64,000 bases of DNA, taken from Perognathus longimembris pacificus. Lineage: Eukaryota; Chordata; Mammalia; Rodentia; Heteromyidae. The position numbers were made by a program, and so were the translations under genes. The DNA lies in NCBI RefSeq assembly GCF_023159225.1, contig NC_063168.1, positions 49,741,776 to 49,805,775 of the forward strand, given 5' to 3'. Positions within the stretch are counted from its first letter, which is position 1; each line of letters starts with the position of its first letter. Shown one piece after another: positions 1-10,461 of this stretch. The notes beneath the pieces were generated by a model. It had not been told where the DNA came from and ran no database searches. It was given only the letters and a program-made list of their open reading frames with translations.

Positions 1-47
1 AGGTTGGCACTCAGTGAGTGTGTGGGGTGTGAGGTATGGAGGAGTGG

Positions 48-267
48 TCCTAGGACTTGAACTTGGGGCCTGGGGGCTGGCCCTGAGCTTTTGCTCAAGG
101 ATAGCATTTGACCACTTGTCTCCACTTCTGGCTTTCCCCACCCCCCCCCTTTGGTAGTTTATTGGAGATGATAGCCTCACAGGCTTTCCTGTTTCTGATG
201 GCTTCAATCCTTAGATCTTAGCCTCCTGAGTAACTAGGATTCCAGGTGTGAGCCACCAGTGCTTGGC
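48..267 (-). mobile_element. B1/7SL-headed dimeric SINE with Geo tail
   Basis: Read on the minus strand: GGTGGCTCA-like head, a 7SL-type TACTCAGGAGGCTAAGATC box, then the Geo right half. Diverged and therefore old. Confidence 0.75.
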
Positions 268-279
268 TATGCTTGATAT

Positions 280-489
280 ATTTTTTTTTTTTTCTGGCCA
301 GTCCTGGGCCTTGGACTCAGGGCCTGAGCACTGTCCCTGGCTTCCTTTTGCTCAAAGCTAGCACTCTGCCACTTGAGCCACAGCACCACTTCTGGCCATT
401 TTCTGTACATATGTGGTGCTGGGGAATCGAACCCAGGGCCTCATGTATACGAGGCAAGCTCTCTTGCCACTAGGCCATATCCCCAGCCC
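280..489 (-). mobile_element. IDL-Geo SINE
   Basis: Complete dimer with poly(A) (poly-T on the plus strand). Flanked by the duplication ctatgcttgatat at 267-279 and 490-502. Confidence 0.9.
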
Positions 490-2269
490 CTATGCTTGAT
501 ATTCTTGATCACTATATAACTTGCAGCTCAGAAGTTCAAATAATTCAATTATTTTGCTATTATAAAATGATTTCCTCCTTTTTGAAGCAGGAGGAAGCTT
601 TTGTTTCATTTTTCAGTGCTGAGATCAAGCCTAGGCCCTTGTGCAGCCCTACCACTGAGCTGCCCTTAGCCTCTGCCTTATTCTAGAGTGAGCGCCGGTC
701 GGTGGTATGCAGTACTGGATGCAGTGAGCCAAGGGGAGGGGGTGGCCCGCTGCAGGGTTATTTACTTCCCAGTGGAAGCACGTAGCCAGAACTCAGTAAA
801 GCAGGTAACTATTTAAACTTATTGTGACTCTTCATATGTTAAACTTAGGAGTACACATAGATTTTTCCAAAAAAAAATGCCATGTCTGATGTGACTTACA
901 GAACCCCGGCCAACTTCCTTACATGTGCCTTTATAGTCAGCAGCGCCCTAAACCGCTTCCTTTCTGGCCTATTGGTTTTCAAGAGCCAGAGGTCATGTCT
1001 TCTGCAGTAATAGGTGGTTGCTGAGAACCCCTCATATTTCTGGTCCCAGTGACTGGTGTGCCACTTTGATGTTGGGTCACTAGTGGATCAAGCACCACAT
1101 TTAGTCTGTTGGGAAGTGTTCTTGGTACTCCAGCCAGGCTCACTGATAGGCACATCCTTTCAAGGGTCTCTCTGTCCTGGTGAGTGCTTGGACCTCAAAA
1201 TCAGCTAGGTACCTTTGCCTTTTCTTTGGGAAACAAACTCCTTTAGAAGTCATTGTTGGGCCCTTTCCAGAGAGAGAGGTTAGTGTGGGGTTCATGGGCG
1301 TGTGGCAGGGTGTGATGGTGTTCAGGAGCTCTGCGGCTAACCAGACCTGTGGTCCTCTGGGAGTCATCAGCTGTGGGATTCAGTTGTAGTAGAGCAATCC
1401 TAGGTGGAGGATTGGGAGCTTGGGAGAGGTGAGTGCTTTGGGGTTAGGATGGGGTCCGGATGGGTTGCTTGCACGCAGTCTGTGCTGCTGCTAGCTGCTG
1501 TCACTTGCACTGGTAATTGCTAGCTTTTGTCCAGCAACCAGGGGCTTGCTGCATGGGCTGCAGGTTGGGTTGCAACCAGGAGTGGTGGCTGCTTGCTTTA
1601 GACCAGAGCCAGGAGAGCCAACGTCCAAGGCAGCCACTGCGGAATCCCGATGGCTGGAAATAGCATTCTTCAGATAACATCATCTTCCTCTTGTTCTCGA
1701 CAGCCAGCCGTCCGGGACACCATGCCTTTTCTTGCCTGGAACTTTTCCATGCTCACTGGCATTTGTCATCGTCACATGGCTGAACTTGAGGGCCAAAGCA
1801 CAGGTTCCTCATGCTGCCCGACATGTTCGGAAGGAATCCAGATGGTGCTGCCTCTGGCTCTGGAAATGGTGGCTTGCCTCTCAGTAGGGAAGAGCTGGGC
1901 TCAGGGCAGTAGGGCCTCGGCATGGCTGTGAGCTGAACCCGTTCATGTGAAGGACTGGGTTTGGAAAGTCCCTTACTTGGTGCTGGAATGGGGAGGCATC
2001 TTCCCATCGCAAACCTTAGCTCTCCCCAGGAGAGCCGGAGCAGCGGGCAGGAGCAGGACTGCAGTGCGGGTGCAGGCAGGGCCCACGCAGCTTCCGCTGG
2101 GGCCATTTAGGCTTAAGTTATGTGCGCCAAGACTCGGCCCTGGCCCCTGGTCCTTAGGAAGATCTGGCACAGGTTATGGGAAGTTCCAGAAGTCACGAAT
2201 ACCTGAGAGGCCCCAAGCTCGCCTCTTCCCCCTGCCCTCCCCCATGCTCGGGCCACCAAGCCTCCATGG

Positions 2270-2550
2270 GAGATGGCAGATTAATTTGAAAATTGAGTTG
2301 CAGCTGAATGAGTTGATGTTGACTTCAAAGTTCACTGGTGTTTAATTAGAGCCATCTCGAGACTAAGCCTGCTCCCAGGAAATTATTCTGACCGAATAAT
2401 TAAAGAGAATAAAGGTTAGGTTTGTGTTTCTGGCTAAGTCTGTCTTGCATTCAGCATCTCCAAAACATGAATTCCATTAACCTTTTGTGAACCAACATTA
2501 AATTGCTTTCAATTAGTTGTCATTCTAATTAAAGTAGAATTGTACAGAGG
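2270..2550. promoter_or_regulatory. Candidate enhancer: cluster of homeodomain-type ATTA/TAATTA motifs
   Basis: About 280 bases of AT-rich, non-repetitive DNA in a GC-richer block. Motifs include ATTAATTTG, TTTAATTAGAG, CCGAATAATTAAAG, CAATTAGTTG and CTAATTAAAG. Homopolymers are few, unlike decayed repeat DNA. No expression evidence is available here. Confidence 0.35.
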
Positions 2551-3049
2551 AGCCTTTGTTTTTACAGGGTGGCTGTTCCCTGTCTCTCGTGGAACTGAGT
2601 CCTTTGGAGAGGGGCTGTATCGTGCTCCCTGCCTGCTCCCTCCAGACAGCGGAGGCTAAAGCAGGCCCTGCTGGTGATTGGATGTGTGTGACTTGGGAGT
2701 AGGTATCCTGAGGTTGGGGTGAAAAGGAAGGAGCAGCCCACTCCTCGCTCGCTTGGCCCTTGGGGCCGCTCTAGGTGCTCTGGGCTGCCAGGGTCTTCTC
2801 ACAGGCCTTGGGAGGGGAGCCTGCTGCACTCAGTGAGACTGAGGCCTACACTGGGATTCTGGACCTTGGGTGCCTGGGATGCTGGCAGCTCTGCTCCGGT
2901 GGCCGTGACCCCAGTCCTCATCCTGGCCTGGCCTGTTTGAAGTCTCAGCAGCCTGGCAGCCAGCTCTGCCAGGCTGCTGTCTAGTGACCAGGGCAGAGGG
3001 ATGGGGCAAGGACTGTGGCACAGAGCATGTGTCTCTGCTTCAGGCTTTA

Positions 3050-3125
3050 TCTATTCCTGTAATTGAGTGTTCCTTCCTTTCCCTAATTGCATGAATTACA
3101 ATGAATTACGTGACTCAGCCACATA
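3050..3125. promoter_or_regulatory. Candidate regulatory patch: ATTA/AATTAC repeats beside an AP-1 site
   Basis: Contains TGTAATTGAG, CCCTAATTGCATGAATTAC, AATGAATTACG and then GTGACTCAGC, an AP-1/NF-E2-type TGACTCA core, within 75 bases of unique sequence. Confidence 0.3.
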
Positions 3126-4799
3126 ATCCTCAGTGCAGGATTCCTTAGGCATTTCACACCTCAGAACCTCAGAAGCCAGAGGTGAGAGCTGGTTTCTTTG
3201 GCTGTTGGGTTTGGCCCACATACTTAGGTATAGTGGGAAGGCAAATGTGTGGGGGACTTTGCTGGTCTATGTGGGAACCTCCGTATGGTCTGGAGTGTGG
3301 GTCTGTGGTGATGAAGGTAAGAAGCAGTCTGATTGCACTTGTGAAGATAAGGCCTCTAGCTTCGCACTCACAGCTTGGCCTGCAATTCCTCAGGGCAACC
3401 AGCCCACCTTGAAGCCTGGCGGGGCTCCTCTTTCCTGAGTCCCCACCTGCCTGGGCCATCTCTGGCTCCCACAAATTTTCAGGGCTTTCTTTATAGAGTC
3501 ATTATCAGGCACCCTGTTTCTTTCTCGTAGGGCTTTCCCAAAAGCAGATCTAGGGTTCCCTGAGATTGGGCCTTGTCTTCTCAGATGGGATTCTAACCAC
3601 CTTCATCTCGGGACCCTTTAGAGTACAAACCGTTCATTGTGATTACTACATAGCAGACTCTGTGTGTAGCGCTGGGTAGAGACAGACAACTCTTCTGGCC
3701 TCCAGAGCTCAAACAATGAGTTCAGGACCCAGGAGGGGGGGTGGAGAGGTGGCACCGAGAACATGGCAGACAGGTGAGTCTCTCCTATGTGTGGAATGGA
3801 GAGGTGGGAAGGGGGTGTTCCTAGGGCTGGGCTGAAGAGAGCGAGGACTCTGGTTGGCATCAGCAAGGGTATATGTTGGTGACAATCAGTGGATCTCTTT
3901 GAAACTGTGGGGCCAGTATGGAGGATAGCCAAGAGAGGGCGGAGACTCAAGGTGGAAGAGAAGAGCTAAGATGTGAGGGCCAGGCAGCCAAGCAGTGGTC
4001 TGTGAAGGCGGATGATTGCCAGTCAACAGATGTCTGAGGTGAAGGGGTGCTGAGGCTGGAGGGGAGCATCTGCTTCAGTGAGCTCTGGTGTAGAGACCAG
4101 GTAAACAGGCAGGGCATATTTGGCTAGGAAGAGAGTGAGGCAGGGGTCTGGACTCAGGGGCTGCTTGGAAGTTAGCACACATTGTTAGGTGGGGAGCAGA
4201 TTGTATTTGAGAAAGCAGAATGGGGGTGCCAGTACTTCACAGGTGGCTGGAAGAAAGGCCTGTAGGGGCTCAGGGGAACAGGAGCCGAGGGCGAAGGTGG
4301 ATAAAAAGCTGTGAGAGGGAAGTGATTCCAAACAGACTCATGGGGTTTATGTGCAGTTGGGACCAGGCTACAGTACCTCTGGGGATGGAGGTCAGACTAG
4401 AGGTCACCCTGGGCCCCAGGACCCCTGTGTGTGCCTATTGGATATACACAAATATATTGAGATTTGTGAATTTGGTCAGAACTAAATTTTTTTTCCTTTT
4501 ATTTTTTTTAAAGAAAGGGAGACAGGGAAGGTGGCCATTAGGGAAGAAAGAAGTCAGAAGAGGTTGGGTGGGGCCTGGTATTTTGGAGGCCACACTGCCA
4601 GTCTGCCCCCATGTTCGCCACTAGTGTATCCCTTGTGAAACTGGGTGAAGGAGTGGCTCGGAACAGACCTGGCGCTCAATGCACTAAGGAGAGGTGGCTC
4701 CAAGCCCAGCCCAGGCTCCAGACTCTGCTTCCCAACCCCCCACAGCGAGAATGTCTGTCTAGATCTGTGGTTTCCTCAGTGCTGCTCAGGCAACTCTGT

Positions 4800-4950
4800 G
4801 TTTAAATTTGATAATGCTTAATAAAAGATGTAATCGACTACTATGATTTAATTAAAACAGCCCTCCCTTGTATTTTAACCTGAGTTCCCCATAGAAACCA
4901 CTTCAGTTTGGCAGCTGTGAATGGCAGGTTATTAATGGAGCCACCTACAG
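4800..4950. promoter_or_regulatory. Candidate regulatory patch: AT-rich island with TAATTAAAA
   Basis: A 150-base AT-rich patch within GC-richer unique DNA. It includes TTAATAAAAGATG, TGATTTAATTAAAAC, TTATTAATGGAG and an E-box (CAGCTG). Listed only as a candidate. Confidence 0.25.
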
Positions 4951-5911
4951 GCTTTCCTGGCTTTGCTAACAATGTTTCCCAGCCCAGCCAGAGGCCCCCT
5001 TGCGATGGAGACCCCAGCCTGAGATTAGGAGGCCTTCCCTGAACCTGACTGGAGGAGGCCGATTTCTTCCTTCTGAGGCTAGGCCTTCATGGAGCTCTCA
5101 TGGGCATAAACAGTACCTAGCCTTGCCTCTGACCACCACAGTCACTCCTACAGTGAAATCTGTTCCCAGGGGTCTTTTGCATTGTAGCCAGTATAGCCAT
5201 GTATCAGTTCTAAGAAAGGCCATTAGGCGATTTCATCTTTAAAAGAACATCACAATGAACCCAAGCTAAGACAGCGATGGTGTCCCTCGGTGGTGTCCCC
5301 CTGTGGGAGCATGGGCTGGGCGTGACTGGGGCTTGGAGTTGGCTGCTTTGGCCCCAGAACTGGTCTGAGAGGTAGGGGTGGCGCTGGATCACACACACCA
5401 GCCTTCCCAGCTGGGATTCCCAGCTTAGCCCAGAACGAATTCATTTTCTAAATGGAAATGTCAAAGCCTGGCAAACACTGTTGCTAATGATTCTGGTGAT
5501 GAGCTATTCAAGGCAGCCAAGGGTCGGCCACATGTAAGTGAATTTGGCAGTGGTTCTGAGGAGCTGTCACCCTCAGGGAAAAGACGGGGTGATCATCACA
5601 GCAGGTAGTGATGCTATTTCCCCTTTCATTTTATTGTGAGGATGGAAGGTGACTGCACCCAAGGGCAGGTGGCCTGGGCAGCCGCAGCACCTGAGTTGGA
5701 TGGCTGCAGGAGAGGGTTTCTGGGAGAGGGGGGAGGGGGAGGTCAGCCTCCCAGGTCAGTGAGGGGCAAAGCCAGCGGGAAGGGGTGGCTCAATGGCTTT
5801 AGCTGGCATCAGTGTAATTCCTAAAGGCACTTGCCACAGCAGAGTTGTCATGCACAGGTTGGCCATCCTTGGTCTGAAAATCTGACATTTTGTGTATGTG
5901 TGTGCACATGC

Positions 5912-6162
5912 CAATATGGGGCTGAACTCAGGCTTGGGTGCTATCCAATAGCATTAAAAAAAAAATTTTTTTTAAAGCTACCAGCACTCCACCACTTGAG
6001 CCACAGGTTCCACTCTTGGCTTCTTTTTGGGGGGGGGGGGAGTGTTAATTGGAGACAAGAGTTTCACAAACTTTCCTGCCTGGGTTGGCTTTGAACCACT
6101 ATCCTTAGATTTCAGCCTCCTGAGTAGTTAGGATTACAGGTGTAGGCCACCTGCACCTTGCT
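5912..6162 (-). mobile_element. B1/7SL-headed SINE with Geo tail
   Basis: Old dimeric SINE with internal A/T and G-run expansions (5957-5975, 6029-6040). Confidence 0.7.
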
Positions 6163-6300
6163 TGCTCTTGATGTTACTCTACATGTTTTCTATCCAGATG
6201 ACTGAGAAGCTAATGATGCCAGGCACCATAGCAGTAATGGAACTTGGATGCCTTTTTTTTAAAACTGTTCCCTTTTCCAGTGAGTGTGCTGATATCTGAT

Positions 6301-6507
6301 TTTTTTTTTTTTTTTGCCAGTCCTGGGCCTTGGACTCAGGGCCTGAGCACTGTCCCTGGCTTCTTCCCGCTCAAGGCTAGCACTCTGCCACTTGAACCAC
6401 AGTGCCTCTTCTGGCCGTTTTCTGTATATGTGGTGCTTGGGGAATCGAACCTAGGGCCTTGTGTATCCGAGGCAGGCACTCTTGCCACTAGGCTATATCC
6501 CCAGCCC
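6301..6507 (-). mobile_element. IDL-Geo SINE, young CpG-rich subfamily
   Basis: Carries the diagnostic cttcccgctc and gtatccgaggcagg. Flanked by gatatctgatttt at about 6291 and 6509. Confidence 0.9.
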
Positions 6508-6509
6508 TG

Positions 6510-7790
6510 ATATCTGATTTTGCTCAGAGGGCTGCAGAACCTGGAAAGGCTGTAACAGCTAGTGATGCAAGACGCATACCCATGTATCATTTGAATGTTT
6601 GGAAACTTTAGCTGTGCTGACAACTCCAGAAAAAATATCCCAGAATTATACAGAAATTAACCATATTGGTTTAAAAATGGCACTTAAAATTTTCCCATTG
6701 GTCTTATCCATGTGGATTTGAGTATAGAAATTAATATTCTTGAAATAATGAAAAAGAGATGTGGGCATCTGTTATGGTAAGTGAAACAGCTGTTTCAGAA
6801 GGCAAGCTTCTCCCTGGCTTACCAAGTCACTCCAACTCAGGGTTTGCCAAAGCCTTACTCCTGTAGGGAGTCAATCTGCACCCACGGCAGAATCCTGAGA
6901 CCTCCCTCGCATAAGATGTCTGTCCACTGGCTTTTGTACCTGTGCGTTCAAATGGGGTGACCAGATCTGAGGACCTGGGAGTTTAATTAGGGCTGTCTTT
7001 CCTCCGAGGCCTTCTCTTATAGCACCCACTTTGTTTTATATGCTGTGAGTGAAAGCAGAGTCAGGAGTTGAAGTTGGCCTTTGGAGCCAAGTTTGCCTGA
7101 TCCCACTGTGGTATCTAGTCCTAAGCATACGCAACGTGGATGGCTTCCTAGGAAAGTATTTCAGGGTGACAGGATCATACTGTGGAAAGGAGGAGACAGA
7201 GCAGAGCCCAGCTCAGCCCCCGAGCTAGTCATGGAGCGTGGAATGGGAAATGAGGCAGAGTGGGGCATGTTCAGACTGGTGAAATGGAAACTGCCCAGTC
7301 TCCACTGTAACCAGCAAAAAAGGCACCTCAACCTGGGGCAGCATCTCATGTGTAGTCTGTGTGGATGACAATTATGAAGACACCCTCATTTCCATGACTG
7401 TAAAACTGGAGAATGTATGGAGGACTCTCAACTTACTTTTCATAATGAAAAGTTATGATTGTGGTACAGGAAGCACAGGAGCGAAGGAAGCAGGATGGTG
7501 GAGCCTGTTAAGAATTTCATGAAGGCCAACATTGGGAGGCAGCCAGGCCAGGCTGGTTATCCATGGCTAAACATTAGAGACATGCAGATGTGAAACACAC
7601 TAAAACCAAGTGATTCTCCTACCAAGTGGGAGCATAAACTACAAGTCATTTCCTCCAATGTTACCACCAGAGCGATCTTATCCACAGCAAAAGCTGATAA
7701 ACATTTCCTTCTGAATTGCCACATCTTCCAATAACTGGAGAATCATGGGAAACTAACAGCGAAGAGTCTAATAAGGACACGTAAAAAGAC
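6510..7790. other. Intergenic stretch next to EML4 3' end
   Basis: Unique sequence without a recognisable gene or repeat. One open stretch at 7081-7368 (+) has no recognisable domain and no sign of coding. Confidence 0.5.
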
Positions 7791-7810
7791 ACAGGAAATA
7801 TTTTGATTAC

Positions 7811-7823
7811 TTTATTTTTTAAT
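7811..7823 (-). promoter_or_regulatory. EML4: EML4 poly(A) signal (AATAAA, overlapped by ATTAAA)
   Basis: On the minus strand this reads ATTAAAAAATAAA, a variant signal running into a canonical one. A U/GU-rich stretch (CCTGTGTCTTTTTACGTG) follows about 20 bases downstream on the same strand, around 7760-7795, as expected for a cleavage site near 7790-7800. Confidence 0.75.
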
Positions 7824-9648
7824 CTTCAAAATTTTCTGCCATGACACAGGAATGCATGATAGAAATGGCTCAACATCTTCACATGAAACACTTGGATTCA
7901 TTTTCATTCACAAGTTTTTCTAAAACATCTACAATTTCATAATCCCACCTACTTCCAACCATTATCACAGATTTAACTGACCATTAAACAGTAGTTGCCG
8001 GCATTAGACAGCTGGAACACTCTGAGCATTAGTAGTGTCTTTGGAAACTACTCCCCAACAGTGTCATGATTATAAATCTCATTGTACGTGGCAACCCTGA
8101 AGGTGACACATGTCCCCAAATACCCTGCTTAGAATGGAGAGCAGTCTCCTGGGTTCTAGAGGACATGCACTTCTAGGCTTGCTTGGTTCACCTCCTGGCA
8201 TTTTCCTCGCAGGGAACGAGCGACACGCTGACCTGACGGTTGAATCCCACCACTAACAAGAGGCCATAGATGCCTGATACTCAGGTGCTCTGAGGACTGT
8301 GGGCAGAACATACTGAAAAAGTCAGGTTTGTTTGGAATCCATGTCTCTTCTTTGGAAGAGAATGATTTTGAGGTTATTTTTTTTGTTTTTATAAAAAAAA
8401 AGTTGTAAACAAAAGGAAAGAGACAGACAAAGACATATTACCTATACACAGAGATCTACACTGAGTATTTTTGATGTGGTGTGTATCTTCTTCCCAAGAG
8501 ACACACAAACCCAGAGTATCCCTACCTGCCCCTTCACCCCACTCCCTTCCTTGCAGAGTGTGACTATAAATGCTGTAAGCGTCCTTAGGAGTTCACTGGA
8601 GTTTTCATATTACCAAATGACGATGAAATACCTGATATGTATTACTCCTGAGAAGATTCTAGAAGGGAATGACAGTTCTGATGCACTTTGGAATGGCACA
8701 ATCACATAAACACTTGCATACTTAAGACTTCTGAACTCATCCAAAGTTTCTACACATGATCTGACCCCCCCCAAAAAGTATCAAAACGATGCAGCAAGTT
8801 AAAAAATTGTAATCAAAGTATAAACAAATATATAGGAAATGTATATTTGTCAGTATTTTAAAGTAGGAAACATACTTAAGAGAAACAGTTGACAAAACTA
8901 AAAGGAACAAAAAGCTCCTCAAACACCCATCTTTCCAATGCATACTAATACATGCACTTCCCAAATAAAAGCTAGCCGCAAAGTGTATAGCAACTCCATC
9001 AGAAAAAATTACCATATAGCAAATAGGTTAAGTTTGCAATTTATAAAAAAATTACTATTATTCACACTTCTGTAAAAAAGAATTTGTATTTGCTGAATAT
9101 CATCCCTCCATATAATTAATTTGTATAAAAATGACAAGTGAATCAATGAATTTCAAGCACCAATTCAACTACTTAAACAAACCTACTGTCCTTCTATTGA
9201 GGGAACAAATAATGATGAAAGGTTAAGCTAAAATCAGCCAGGTAATTATCATAGTTTAGTTTTAAAGGCATGCGGTTTGTTTCTTCCATTCACTTGAATG
9301 CCAAACATTAGAGAACCTTTAGGCCACTAAAAGACTTATAGGAACTCACCATTTCTGAGTATCAATGGTTCAGTATACATTAAAAGCTCTTTAACACACC
9401 AATGCTGTAATTCTAGGATAAAATAGATTTGCACACAGAAATTAAGGACTGCTCTTTGATATAATTAGAAAGGCAGCACCCACATAGTAGACTAACTAGC
9501 ACATCTGCATATCTACTGGTAGTGTAAAGAAATGACACTATTATTCTAGAAGGCAATGCCATTTTACTTGGCAATACTGAGGTTTTCCTTAATTAAAAAA
9601 TTTCCATTAGACAACTGGGGTGGGAGGATATCTCAATAGAAACACATT

Positions 9649-9667
9649 CCCTCCCCCCCCGCCCCCC
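9649..9667 (-). promoter_or_regulatory. Potential G-quadruplex in EML4 3' UTR RNA
   Basis: On the transcribed (minus) strand the sequence is G6-C-G8-A-G3, about 325 bases after the stop codon. Four runs of three or more Gs with one-base loops can be drawn, which meets the usual pattern for an RNA G-quadruplex. Function is not shown. Confidence 0.45.
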
Positions 9668-9990
9668 GTATCAGGGAAAGTGGCCATCCGAGCCAGTAGG
9701 TGACTGAGTAACAGTGTTTGTGATGCCTCTTGTTCCTGAAGGAAACACGTTCAGGTAACAAGGGGTTTGTTTTCAATCAATATAACTGTTGTTTTTGTTT
9801 CCAGTATTTATACCAGACCACTGACACACACAGTGATCTCTGAGACATGATGAATTGGCTGTATCTGAGACTGAAGATAAGACTGTTGAATGTGGAAAAC
9901 AAAATCTGACTCAGTGGTGATGCTCTGCTATGTGAATCATGTCACAGATCACAGCAGTGAAGGAGAGACGAGTCCACGGAAACCAGGACC

Positions 9991-10461
9991 TTACAACAGA
10001 GGTGGAGCATCATCTTGCTGGTCCTCAGAAAGCACTTCCATCTGCTGCTCGCTGACCTCATGGGCCGGCTCTTCATAAACAGGCTCGCCAAGGTCCTCAC
10101 TGCCGTCCTCACTCTGCTCCTCGTTGTGGTCTTCGCTCGGCTCCACAGTCTGATCCAAGCTGTTCTCCAGAAGTGTGGGAGAATTGCTTACTCTACTCTC
10201 CTCTTCGGCTGTCTCCTGAAGGGACTGGGAAGGAGGTGGAGAAGCACTGGACTGGAGGACACTTTCAGAGGAAGAAATGGGGGCTCTGCTCAGAGAAGAA
10301 TCTGCCACGATATCATTCTGGGGCAAAGGTAACTTTTCCATAAGTTTCCACTGAATGATGCTCATGTCTTTTCCACCAGTTGAAATCAGGTGACTGTCAT
10401 TATGAGTAAAACTGACGTTGGTAACATGGCTGCTGTGGGCACTATACTTGTGACTGGGGGC
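9991..10461 (-). CDS. EML4: EML4 exon 23, last coding exon (final WD blade and acidic tail)
   Basis: 471 bases including the TAA stop at 9991-9993. It opens [20 protein letters not shown] and reaches [12 protein letters not shown], the last blade that closes the second propeller. About 113 residues of low-complexity tail follow, rich in Ser, Glu, Asp and Gln (for example [20 protein letters not shown]). The extreme C terminus ([11 protein letters not shown]) differs from human (EDQQDPSPSS). Acceptor ATTTTATAG. Reading frames on the opposite strand across this exon are by-products of its biased codon use. Confidence 0.97.
   Translation of the reverse strand, partial: APSHKYSAHSSHVTNVSFTHNDSHLISTGGKDMSIIQWKLMEKLPLPQNDIVADSSLSRAPISSSESVLQSSASPPPSQSLQETAEEESRVSNSPTLLENSLDQTVEPSEDHNEEQSEDGSEDLGEPVYEEPAHEVSEQQMEVLSEDQQDDAPPLL

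Larger units (their letters stand above)
491..5910. other. Intergenic, SINE-free block downstream of EML4
   Basis: 5.4 kb with no recognisable SINE, L1 or gene. It is more GC-rich than the introns and has AT-rich islands dense in ATTA/TAATTA (see the regulatory candidates). Short reading frames on both strands have no domain or homology I recognise. In the human genome, as I recall, the next gene past EML4 is COX7A2L, convergent; no exon of it is visible here. Confidence 0.6.
7795..9990 (-). other. EML4: EML4 3' untranslated region
   Basis: About 2.2 kb between the stop codon and the first good poly(A) signal, similar to the human 3' UTR length I recall. The stretch is AT-rich and contains no recognisable SINE, L1 or MIR, unlike the introns beside it, which fits retention in the mature message. 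The 3' end is inferred from the signal at 7811-7816 and is good to a few tens of bases. Confidence 0.8.

Noticed and set aside
1140..3475. Overlapping open frames of 60-132 codons on both strands in GC-rich DNA
   Set aside because: No domain, no consistent codon bias, no splice or start context, and they overlap each other; GC-rich DNA yields such frames by chance.
1..7790. An exon of COX7A2L, the gene expected next to EML4
   Set aside because: I could not find any stretch encoding a recognisable part of it; it probably lies beyond the window start.
10015..10332. A 105-codon open frame on the plus strand with a hydrophobic leader
   Set aside because: It lies exactly opposite EML4 exon 23 and is a by-product of that exon's acidic, Ser-rich coding sequence.
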